From assembly GCA_030609125.1 (NCBI GenBank), contig JAUWCW010000125.1, forward strand, positions 1-6,248: DNA of 6,248 nucleotides. Direction: 5' to 3'. Positions 1-5,894 of this stretch are shown piece by piece. The notes below the pieces were generated by a model. It did no database searches, was not told the DNA's origin, and saw only the letters and a list, made by a program, of their open reading frames with translations. Numbering within the stretch: position 1 is the stretch's first letter; every line of letters starts with the position of its first letter. Source of the DNA: Candidatus Rokuibacteriota bacterium (lineage in GTDB: Bacteria; JAUVQV01). The position numbers and the translations under genes are program-made.

Positions 1-408
1 GGGATGCATGCGATAGAGGAAGTAACGCCCCATCAGGCTGTCCCCGCCGCGGCGGTAGGTATCCATGCGACTCGAGCCGGTGACAATTATGCGGACCTGG
101 TCGGCGTAGGTGTCGAAAAATCCCTTCAGCAGCTGTTTCCAGCGGGGATACTTGTGCAGCTCGTCAAAGAGGGCTACAGGAGGCGATTCCCGTAACCGGT
201 TCAACTTCAGTCGCTCCACGAGACCGGCCGGCCCGGAGAGAATCCTCTCCCGATCATCGAGGTTGTCCCAGTTGAGGTACTCATCCGCCAGACCTCGGCA
301 GGTGGTGGTCTTGCCAACCTGCCGGGGACCGCTGACGAAGGCCATCTGCCGCTGAGTGGCCAGATGCTCCGCCAGGAGCGTATCGTAAAGTCTCTTGCGC
401 AGTTTCAC
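1..408 (-). CDS. DUF4143-type AAA ATPase, N-terminal part (3' end beyond window)
   Basis: This is the first 136 codons of an AAA+ ATPase of the DUF4143 (COG1373-like) family; the rest lies beyond the left edge. The Walker A motif GPRQVGKT is at residues 27-34. A Walker B-like strand VALFDE ends at D82-E83 and continues into HKYPRW. A sensor-1-like strand IIVTGSSR is at 107-114, followed by RRGGDSLMGRYF, the usual run into the rest of the ATPase domain. The family normally has about 380-450 residues, with the DUF4143 domain after the ATPase domain, so roughly the last two thirds are unseen. The start is taken as GTG (408-406). No good ribosome-binding site precedes it, but a promoter lies directly upstream and would give an almost leaderless mRNA. 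The next in-frame ATG is codon 22, only five residues before Walker A. The cellular role of this family is poorly defined; members are patchily distributed and often look horizontally acquired. Family assignment is firm, function unknown. Confidence 0.88.
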   Translation of the reverse strand, partial: MKLRKRLYDTLLAEHLATQRQMAFVSGPRQVGKTTTCRGLADEYLNWDNLDDRERILSGPAGLVERLKLNRLRESPPVALFDELHKYPRWKQLLKGFFDTYADQVRIIVTGSSRMDTYRRGGDSLMGRYFLYRMHP

Positions 409-417
409 GATACGTCC

Positions 418-445
418 ATTATCTTTAGTGTCGTAAAATAGTCAA
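418..445 (-). promoter_or_regulatory. Predicted sigma-70 promoter of the DUF4143 ATPase gene
   Basis: Reading the minus strand, TTGACT (445-440) is followed after 16 bases by GATAAT (423-418). Only nine bases separate the -10 box from the GTG start codon, so transcription should begin two to four bases before the start codon. The -35 box falls in the spacer of the inverted repeat at 427-462, and one arm of the repeat fills most of the space between the -35 and -10 boxes. Predicted from sequence only. Confidence 0.6.
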
Positions 446-462
446 GACCATTTTACGACACT
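427..462. repeat. Perfect 13-bp inverted repeat, candidate operator
   Basis: The left arm AGTGTCGTAAAAT (427-439) and the right arm ATTTTACGACACT (450-462) are exact reverse complements, separated by a 10-base spacer (440-449). The pattern is what a dimeric DNA-binding protein would recognise. Because the -35 box of the ATPase gene lies in the spacer and one arm lies between -35 and -10, binding here should block RNA polymerase. The same sequence could fold as an RNA hairpin, but the stem is AT-rich and no T-run follows on either strand, so it does not look like a standard terminator. The repeat is directly visible; the operator role is inferred. Confidence 0.7.
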
Positions 463-628
463 CCGCATTGTGGTCAGGGGCAGGCAGGCAGGCAGGCCGG
501 CCGCGCCGCGCCTCTGCAGCCTGGAGTGCTCGGTGACACGTGATACAGAGGAGAAATGCCGGGCCGGGAATGGGCTTTCAGGAAGCACGCAAAGTGGACC
601 AGCCACAGATACCGGGACTGATGATAAG
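463..628. other. Non-coding stretch between tRNA-Glu and the palindrome
   Basis: I see no gene in these 166 bases on either strand. They hold a short tandem CAGG repeat (481-496) followed by a GC-rich stretch, a CACGTG palindrome (537-542) and a weak 4-bp hairpin (GTGG/CCAC at 594-606) about 20 bases past the end of tRNA-Glu. On the minus strand that hairpin is followed by only three T residues, so it is at best a poor terminator for the tRNA transcript. No copy of the 3' end of either tRNA gene, as an integration site would leave, is visible here. Confidence 0.5.
481..496. repeat. CAGG tetranucleotide tandem repeat, four copies
   Basis: Four exact head-to-tail copies of CAGG occupy this non-coding position, preceded by GG and followed by a GC-rich CCGGCCG stretch. 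It is short, lies outside any gene and has no evident function. Tetranucleotide runs can vary in copy number by slippage, but nothing here suggests that it switches a gene. Confidence 0.6.
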
Positions 629-706
629 TGGCGTCCCCAGGGGGATTCGAACCCCCGTTACCGCCGTGAAAGGGCGGTGTCCTAGGCCGGGCTAGACGAT
701 GGGGAC
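629..706 (-). tRNA. tRNA-Glu, anticodon UUC, CCA encoded
   Basis: Read on the minus strand, the gene starts at 706 with GTCCCCA, which pairs over all seven acceptor positions with TGGGGAC (639-633). The discriminator base is G (632) and CCA is encoded at 631-629. The anticodon stem CCGCC/GGCGG closes the loop CTTTCAC, with anticodon TTC at 670-668. The T arm carries the standard GGTTCGAATCC core. The body is 75 nt without CCA. It lies eight bases after tRNA-Lys and shares its transcript. It supplies glutamate codons GAA and GAG. Confidence 0.96.
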
Positions 707-714
707 GTCTAGAA

Positions 715-790
715 TGGTGAGCCGCGTTGGGATTGAACCAACGACCCTCTGCTTAAAAGGCAGATGCTCTACCAACTGAGCTAGCGGCTC
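715..790 (-). tRNA. tRNA-Lys, anticodon UUU, CCA encoded
   Basis: On the minus strand the gene starts at 790. Acceptor GAGCCGC pairs fully with GCGGCTC (725-719), the discriminator is A (718), and CCA is encoded at 717-715. The D arm has TAGCTCAGTTGGTAGAGCA, the anticodon loop CTTTTAA sits on the stem TCTGC/GCAGA with anticodon TTT at 757-755, and the T arm carries GGTTCAATCC. The body is 73 nt without CCA. It is the first gene of a two-tRNA transcript that continues into tRNA-Glu. Confidence 0.96.
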
Positions 791-805
791 CCTAAAGCGG
801 TCGGA

Positions 806-834
806 AATATAGCCCAAAACGCCTTATCTGTCAA
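806..834 (-). promoter_or_regulatory. Predicted sigma-70 promoter of the tRNA-Lys/tRNA-Glu unit
   Basis: On the minus strand a perfect TTGACA (834-829) is followed after 17 bases by TATATT (811-806). The tRNA-Lys 5' end comes 15 bases after the -10 box, leaving a short leader for RNase P to remove. The bases just after -10 (TCCGACC) are GC-rich, as is usual for stable-RNA promoters under stringent control; that regulation is inferred. The promoter starts 18 bases after the purA stop codon, and no clear terminator lies between them, so read-through from purA is also possible. Confidence 0.78.
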
Positions 835-852
835 CGCCGCCGGCAGGCCGAG

Positions 853-2146
853 CTACATGCCGAAGGGGTTCTCGATGATGATCGTCTCGTCCCGCCTCGC
901 CCCGGTGGAAATGATCTGGAAGGGGCACTCCACCAGGTCCTCCAGGAAACGGACGTAGTCCCGCGCCCGGGGGGGAAGGTCCCCGAAGGAGCGGGCATCG
1001 CAGGTCGATTTTTCCCACCCCTTGACGGTGCGGTAGACCGGCTCGACCTTGCTGAAGACCTCGAGGGAAGCCGGCATTTCCTTCATCAGCTTCCCCTTGT
1101 AGCGATAGCCGACGGCGACCTTGATTTCCCTGAAGGGATCGAGGACGTCGAGCTTGGTCAGGGCGAGTCCGGTCAAGCCGTTGATCCTCCTCGCGTAGCG
1201 GGCGATGACGGTGTCGAACCAGCCGCAGCGGCGGGGACGTCCCGTCGTCGAGCCGTACTCGCTGCCGCCGTCCCGGAGCCGCTCGCCCACATCGCCGAAA
1301 AGCTCCGTGGGAAACGGCCCTTCCCCGACCCTCGTGGTGTAGGCCTTGATGATGCCCAGGACGGCATCGATACTCGTCGGGCCCATGCCGACTCCCGTGC
1401 AGGCCCCCCCCGGCGATGGCGTTGGAGGAGGTGACGAAGGGGTAGCTGCCGTGGTCGACGTCGAGCATGGTCCCCTGGGCGCCCTCGAAGAGCACGTTCT
1501 TTCCCTTCCCGCGGGCGTCGTCGACGATCTTCGATATGTCGGCGACGTAAGGCTCGAGGAGCCGGCCGAATTTCAGGTAGCGGCGGTAGATGGCCGCGCT
1601 GTCGAGGGTCGAAATGTGGTAGATGTTCTTGAAGATGAAGTTCTTCTCCGCGAGGTTGTGCTCCAGCTTGTCCTTGAGGACCTTCCGGTCCAGCAGGTCG
1701 GCGAGGCGGATCCCGGTCCTGGCGACCTTGTCGACGTAGGCGGGTCCGATGCCCCGGCCGGTGGTGCCGATCTTCCTCTTGCCCCTGAGCTTTTCCGACT
1801 CCAGGTCGATGGTCTTGTGGTAGGGCATGATGATGTGCACGTCGGGGCTGACCTTGAGGCGTTTGCCGATCTTCACGCCCCTCTTGTCCAAGGCCTTCAG
1901 CTCCTTCAGGAAGGCCTCCGGGTCGAGAACCATGCCGTTGCCGAGGCAGCAGCTCTTGCCCCGGTGCAGGATCCCCGAGGGGATGAGGTGGAGAATGTAC
2001 TTTTCCGATCCCGTGATGATGGTGTGACCCGCGTTGTGCCCTCCGGCATAGCGGACGACAACGTTGGCATGATCGGTGAGAAGGTCCACGACCTTGCCCT
2101 TGCCCTCATCGCCCCACTGGGCGCCGACAACAATCAGGGAAGACAT
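853..2146 (-). CDS. purA: Adenylosuccinate synthetase, interrupted by a +1 G frameshift
   Basis: PurA joins IMP and aspartate using GTP to give adenylosuccinate, the first committed step from IMP to AMP, in the cytoplasm. The start ATG (2146-2144) has an AAAGGA ribosome-binding site. The first part shows GDEGKGK (12-18, catalytic D13), GGHNAGHT with H41, GTTGRGIGP (127-135) and FEGAQG (220-225). At codons 246-248 a run of eight G residues (1411-1404) shifts the frame; with seven it would read on as AGGACTGVG into MGPTSIDAV and reach a TAG at 855-853. The corrected protein has 430 residues, close to the usual 430 or so, and its R303 (TTGRPRRCGW) and TKLD (330-333) fall at the E. coli positions. 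Both halves are otherwise intact, which favours a sequencing error or a very recent mutation over an old pseudogene. As written, the frame ends at 824 with about 190 wrong residues. It follows serA by 30 bases, probably in one operon. Confidence 0.95.
1404..1411 (-). other. purA: Frameshift site in purA: run of eight G on the coding strand
   Basis: On the coding strand the run follows GCC ATC GCC (Ala-Ile-Ala, residues 243-245). Eight G residues give Gly-Gly-Gly-Leu-His, which does not match the family; seven would give Gly-Gly-Ala-Cys-Thr-Gly, the conserved PurA sequence at this point. The disruption is therefore a single extra base in a homopolymer. Confidence 0.9.
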
Positions 2147-2151
2147 GAGTA

Positions 2152-2157
2152 TCCTTT
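2152..2157 (-). promoter_or_regulatory. purA: Ribosome-binding site of purA
   Basis: AAAGGA on the minus strand lies five bases before the purA ATG, in the 30-base gap after serA. It supports the start chosen at 2146 and translation from a shared serA-purA mRNA. Confidence 0.7.
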
Positions 2158-2176
2158 CATTAGTAGAGTGCGTGCG

Positions 2177-3766
2177 TCAGCCCTGGAGATCCAGCTGGTG
2201 GGCGCTCTTGATAAAGGGGAGTTCCAGGAACTCCTCTATCACGTTCTCCGGCATGACGGAGTCGATGGTCAGCACCGCCACGGCGTCCTGGTTCGGGGCG
2301 CTCCTGCCGAGCTGCATCTGGGCGATGTTGATGCCGTTGTTTCCCAGGAGAGTCCCCACCTTGCCGATCACGCCGGGGCGATCCTCGTTGGTGAAAACCA
2401 GGAGGTGCCCCTCCGGCACGACCTCCAGCTTGTGCCCGTCGAGGCCCACGATGCGGGGATACTTGCGGGCGAAGAGGGTACCGTCTATGTTGCGCTCCCC
2501 CCGGTCGGTCTTCAGCTTCATACTTATGAAACTGGTGTAGTCCGCCGATTCGGAGGTAATCGACTCCAGGACCTTGATCCCCCTCTCCTTGGCGAGGTAC
2601 GGAGCGTTGACGAGGTTCACCATCTCCTCGAGGATCGGCTTCAGCAGGCCCTCGAGGAGGGTCGCCGTCAGGGGACGGATATCGCTCTCCGCCACCTTGC
2701 CGCTGTACTCGACGGCCACCTCGCTCAGACGTCCCTCCACCAGCTGGCCCATAAACCGCCCCATCCGCGAGGCAAGATCAATGTAGGGCTGGATCCGGGC
2801 GAGCGTCTCCGGATCGACGGAGGGGATGTTGATGGCATTCTTGACGACACCCCTGGTGAGAAAATCGATAATCTGCTTGGCGACCTCCGTGGCCACTTTC
2901 ATCTGCGCTTCAGCGGTTGACGCTCCCAGGTGGGGCGTCAGGATGATCTCGTTGACTCCGATGAGGGGGCTGGAGGGGTCGAGGGGCTCCTTCTCGAAGA
3001 CGTCCAGGGCCGCCCCGGCGACCTTGCCGGACTTGATGGCCTCCACCAGGTCGTCTTCCTTCACCACTCCTCCGCGGGCACAGTTGATGATCCTGACGCC
3101 GTCCTTCATCCTGGCGAAGTTCTCCGCCCGCAGGAGGTGGTACGTCTGGTCGGTCTTCGGCACGTGGGTGCTGATGAAATCCGCCCTCCGGAAGAGATCT
3201 TCCAGCTCCACCAGCTCCACGCCCAGCTGCTTGCCCCTCTCGGCGGAGATGAAGGGATCGTAGGCGATGACCGTCATCCCCAGGCCGATGGCCTGACGGA
3301 CAAGGATGGAGCCGATGTTGCCAATGCCAATGACGCCGAGGGTCTTTTCAAAGAGCTCCACGCCGGAAAACTTGCTCTTTTCCCACTTGCCGCTCTTCAT
3401 GGACGCCGTCGCCTGGGGTATCTTCCGGGCCAGGGCCATCATCATGGAGAGGGCGTGCTCGGCGGTGGTGACGGTGTTGGCCGTCGGGGTGTTCATGACG
3501 ACAATGCCCTTCTTGCTGGCCGCCGCCCGGTCGACGTTGTCGACACCGATACCGGCCCGCCCCACGACCTTCAGGTTGTCCGCGGCCTCGATGATTTCAG
3601 CCGTCACCTTGGTGGCGCTGCGGATGATAAGGCCGCTGTAGTCCTTGATTTTTTCCTTGAGTTCCCCGGGCTTCCAGTCCGTCTGGACCGTCACCTCTAT
3701 CCCCGGTGCGTCCTGCAGAAGTTTGACTCCCTCGGGCGCCAGTTTATCGCTTACCAGAACTTTCAT
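2177..3766 (-). CDS. serA: D-3-phosphoglycerate dehydrogenase (long form with ACT domain)
   Basis: SerA oxidises 3-phosphoglycerate to 3-phosphohydroxypyruvate with NAD+, the first step of serine synthesis. The 529-residue length matches the long form of the family. The substrate domain (about 1-100 and 285-315) surrounds an NAD-binding Rossmann domain with GIGNIG at 147-152 and D170 ending the following strand. Catalytic residues are R231 (CARGG), E260 (FEKEP) and H279 (TPHLG). An intervening regulatory (ASB) domain covers about 320-450, and a C-terminal ACT domain covers about 453-527 (EDRPGVIGKV, then NNGINIAQMQ). In characterised family members the ACT domain binds serine for feedback inhibition, so that is likely here. 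The ATG at 3766 is supported by the family N-terminus. The only strong Shine-Dalgarno match (AAGGAG, 3785-3780) lies 13 bases away, longer than usual. A promoter lies 91 bases upstream, and purA follows after 30 bases. Confidence 0.97.
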   Translation of the reverse strand: MKVLVSDKLAPEGVKLLQDAPGIEVTVQTDWKPGELKEKIKDYSGLIIRSATKVTAEIIEAADNLKVVGRAGIGVDNVDRAAASKKGIVVMNTPTANTVTTAEHALSMMMALARKIPQATASMKSGKWEKSKFSGVELFEKTLGVIGIGNIGSILVRQAIGLGMTVIAYDPFISAERGKQLGVELVELEDLFRRADFISTHVPKTDQTYHLLRAENFARMKDGVRIINCARGGVVKEDDLVEAIKSGKVAGAALDVFEKEPLDPSSPLIGVNEIILTPHLGASTAEAQMKVATEVAKQIIDFLTRGVVKNAINIPSVDPETLARIQPYIDLASRMGRFMGQLVEGRLSEVAVEYSGKVAESDIRPLTATLLEGLLKPILEEMVNLVNAPYLAKERGIKVLESITSESADYTSFISMKLKTDRGERNIDGTLFARKYPRIVGLDGHKLEVVPEGHLLVFTNEDRPGVIGKVGTLLGNNGINIAQMQLGRSAPNQDAVAVLTIDSVMPENVIEEFLELPFIKSAHQLDLQG

Positions 3767-3856
3767 GCTTTTCTCATCGCTCCTTCAAACAGGGACGCTC
3801 TTCTCCTTTTCGGGGAAGGTCACGCAGGGTTTGTTACAAGAGACACAGCCTTGATT

Positions 3857-3884
3857 ATTATCAATAAAACTCCTTCGGTGTCAA
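3857..3884 (-). promoter_or_regulatory. Predicted sigma-70 promoter of serA-purA
   Basis: On the minus strand TTGACA (3884-3879) is followed after 16 bases by GATAAT (3862-3857). The -35 box overlaps the lipoprotein gene's stop codon: the TGA at 3883-3881 lies within TTGACA. Transcription should begin near 3850 and give a leader of about 84 bases before serA. An AT-rich dyad TTGAT-TATT-ATCAA (3851-3864) overlaps the -10 box and could be an operator half-pair, though it is short. The leader holds no T-rich terminator and no serine-rich leader peptide that I can see. Confidence 0.65.
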
Positions 3885-5848
3885 GGCAGGAACTCGACGG
3901 GTGAAGGCTCGGGCATGGAGAGAACCTCGCCCGGAAGAAGGTCGAGCGACACCAGGTGTCCCCGGGAGACGGTGCCGAAAAACGGGTCCCTTTCGAGCAG
4001 CCCGCCGGGGATCAGCGTTGTCTTTCCCGTCACTCCCGGGAAATCCTTCACGGCGCCCAGGGCGGACAGCATTTTTTCGCGGGTGCCGGCCCCCGACCGC
4101 AGGGCCTCGAGAACGATCGCCGCCGCATCGTACGCCTGGGCCGCGAAGGTTCCCGGGTCCTCTCCGTACTTGCGCCGGTACCGCTGCACGAAGAGCTGGA
4201 TCTCGGGCCTGGGGCTTCCCGCGAAGAAGCCGTCGGTGAACATCACTCCCTCGGCGAACTCCTCCCCGACCTCGGGAAACCGGGGCGTGTTGAGCCCGCT
4301 CCCGCCGAAAACCGCCAGCCGCCGCACGTCCATGTCGTGGAAGGAAAACTGCGGCAGGATCAGCCCCGTCTCCACCGCCGACCCCGGGAGAAAGACCGCG
4401 TCGAAGGGAAGTTCGGCCTCGTCTTTTCGCTCGTCCCTCTCCGCCGGGAGGTCCGGAACGCCGGCCTTCCTTTTCAGGGCCTTGATGGGCCCGGCAAAGT
4501 CCGTAAGCTCCACATCATAGGCCTGCAGGGCCAGGACCTCGCCCCCCCGGCGGGTGACTTCCCGCTGGAAGAGGTCGGCGTAGTGAAACCCGTAGGTGTC
4601 GTCAGGGGTGAAGATGACGAAGCTCTTCAGCCCGAGAATGCCAACGGCCAGGTCGGCCAGGGCCTCTCCCGACTTTTCCAGAGTGAGGCAGTTGCGGAAG
4701 AAGTTGGGGCTCACTCCATTCAGGCGCGGGGAAGAGGCTGTGGGAGAGAAGACCCCCAGGGAATATCTCTCCGCCACGGGAAGCACCCTTTCCACGGTGC
4801 CGCTGAGAAGGGGACCTATGAGAACCAGGATGTCTTCGGACCGGATCGCCTCCTCGAGGAGCAGTTCCTCGTCGCTTTCCGTTCCCTCGTCGATGTGCAC
4901 CGCCTCCACCCGGAAAGGAGAATCTTTCCCCGACGCCTTCTCGAGGAGCAGCTCCGCCCCGCGGATGACCTCGCGCCCGTACGACTCCAGCCGCCCTGTG
5001 GACGGAGCCAGAAGACCGATCTTCACCAGGGGGCGAAGTTCCCCTTCCGGTTTCCGATCCCCCGGCGGCGGTTCCTCCTGCCGGGCCCGTCGCCTCCGCG
5101 TCCGCTCTTCCAGGATTCGTTCCCCCGCCTCTGCCGGGAAGGAGTACTGTCCCGGCAGCACCGATCGGACTATCGTCTCCACGGGCATGATGCGAAGCAG
5201 GTCCTTGATCCGCTCCAGGGCCTGACCGCGCTCGGGCGGGCCGGACTGCCGGTACGCTTCGTCGAGAACGGAGAGGCTGTCGAGATAGAGGCCCTGGGCG
5301 GCAAGGATGTCCGCCTTCTCCACCCAGGCATCCAGGCGAAAGGCGGCGTCGGGTGCGAGATAGAGGGCCTGCCGGAGCGAGTCCAGGGCCCGGTCGGGAT
5401 TCCCCAGACGGCGAAAGACACGGGCCGTCGTCAGGTGCACCGCCGGGGCGCGGGGGTCGCCGTGAAAGCGGTACTGAAACTCCAGGAGCGCTTTCAGGGC
5501 GAGGGCGTTCTTTTCCAGATAGTAGTAGGACATCCCGAGGTAGTAGAGATCGTCCGCGCCCTTCACGTGCGCCGGGTACCTGCTCAGGATCTTCTCGAAC
5601 TCCTCCACCACTCCCGGATAGTCCCCCTCCCCGTAGGCTCTGGCGATAAGGCTCTCGTCCCGCACGACGGGACGTGCCTGTTTCTTCCGCGGAGGCGGGG
5701 GCTTCCGCGCGGGAGGGGGGGCCTCCCTGCCCACCTGCGGACGGGGCGGCTCAGGGCGCGGAGCGCGCTTTGCGGGTGCGGCACACCCGGTGAGGAGCAG
5801 ACCGGCAACCCCGGCAGCAATGAGTGAGTTAATACGTCTGTTCGTCAA
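3881..5848 (-). CDS. Lipoprotein with TPR-like and periplasmic-binding-protein domains (LpoA-like penicillin-binding-protein activator)
   Basis: The 655-residue product begins with a lipoprotein signal peptide: NRR near the start, a hydrophobic stretch at 9-19 and the lipobox LTGC with the lipidated cysteine at 22. Alanine at +2 does not signal inner-membrane retention, so outer-membrane anchoring is expected. A tether rich in Pro, Arg and Lys (about 24-60) leads to TPR-like helices (about 65-220; DDLYYLGMSYYYLEKNALAL at 99-118). A basic and proline-rich linker (about 248-270) joins a type I periplasmic-binding fold (about 273-650: VKIGLLAPSTG, LVLIGPLLSG, VFSPTASSP, QAYDAA). E. coli LpoA (about 678 residues), which stimulates the transpeptidase PBP1A from the outer membrane, has the same order of parts. 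The start is TTG (5848-5846): a stop lies nine codons upstream in frame and no ATG or GTG lies between. Only GGAG, about 11 bases away, precedes it. A branched-chain-amino-acid-type ligand binder is the alternative; the TPR part and lipid anchor favour an LpoA-like role. Confidence 0.82.
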   Translation of the reverse strand: MTNRRINSLIAAGVAGLLLTGCAAPAKRAPRPEPPRPQVGREAPPPARKPPPPRKKQARPVVRDESLIARAYGEGDYPGVVEEFEKILSRYPAHVKGADDLYYLGMSYYYLEKNALALKALLEFQYRFHGDPRAPAVHLTTARVFRRLGNPDRALDSLRQALYLAPDAAFRLDAWVEKADILAAQGLYLDSLSVLDEAYRQSGPPERGQALERIKDLLRIMPVETIVRSVLPGQYSFPAEAGERILEERTRRRRARQEEPPPGDRKPEGELRPLVKIGLLAPSTGRLESYGREVIRGAELLLEKASGKDSPFRVEAVHIDEGTESDEELLLEEAIRSEDILVLIGPLLSGTVERVLPVAERYSLGVFSPTASSPRLNGVSPNFFRNCLTLEKSGEALADLAVGILGLKSFVIFTPDDTYGFHYADLFQREVTRRGGEVLALQAYDVELTDFAGPIKALKRKAGVPDLPAERDERKDEAELPFDAVFLPGSAVETGLILPQFSFHDMDVRRLAVFGGSGLNTPRFPEVGEEFAEGVMFTDGFFAGSPRPEIQLFVQRYRRKYGEDPGTFAAQAYDAAAIVLEALRSGAGTREKMLSALGAVKDFPGVTGKTTLIPGGLLERDPFFGTVSRGHLVSLDLLPGEVLSMPEPSPVEFLP

Positions 5849-5894
5849 AGCCGTGCTGTCTCCAGGAGTGGATCATTTGCGGGGGAGAGGGGCC

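Noticed and set aside
427-462. Inverted repeat as an intrinsic terminator for the tRNA transcript
   Set aside because: The stem is AT-rich, no T-run follows on either strand, and it lies about 165 bases past tRNA-Glu; overlap with a promoter fits an operator better.
463-628. Integration site (att) made from the tRNA-Glu 3' end
   Set aside because: I looked for a second copy of the T arm and acceptor sequence in the stretch to the left and saw none, and no integrase is present in the window.
470-685. 71-codon + strand frame ending in GDSNPRYRRERAVS
   Set aside because: Its C-terminal end is the reverse complement of tRNA-Glu translated; this peptide is a frequent false gene call over tRNA genes.
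824-1403. Reading frame continuing to 824 after the G run in purA
   Set aside because: Residues after the G run do not match PurA, while the neighbouring frame carries the conserved C-terminal half to a proper stop at 853. The extension is out-of-frame sequence.
1346-2920. 524-codon open frame on the + strand across purA and serA
   Set aside because: It lies wholly antisense to two clearly conserved genes and crosses from one to the other. Its product is rich in Val, Gly, Asp and His with no recognisable domain, as expected from a reversed GC-rich reading frame.
3767-3850. Riboswitch or attenuator in the serA leader
   Set aside because: The leader has only a weak CTTC/GAAG hairpin, no T-tract and no serine-rich leader peptide; a 12-codon GTG frame in it has no ribosome-binding site.
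3871-3890. Hairpin CCTT/AAGG followed by TTTTATT at the end of the lipoprotein gene as a terminator
   Set aside because: The stem has only four base pairs and overlaps the predicted serA promoter; it is too weak to call.
3956-5827. 623-codon open frame on the + strand opposite the lipoprotein gene
   Set aside because: The minus-strand frame has a signal peptide, lipobox and a known fold; the antisense product is a low-complexity mix rich in Arg, Gly and Pro without domains, a GC-driven shadow.
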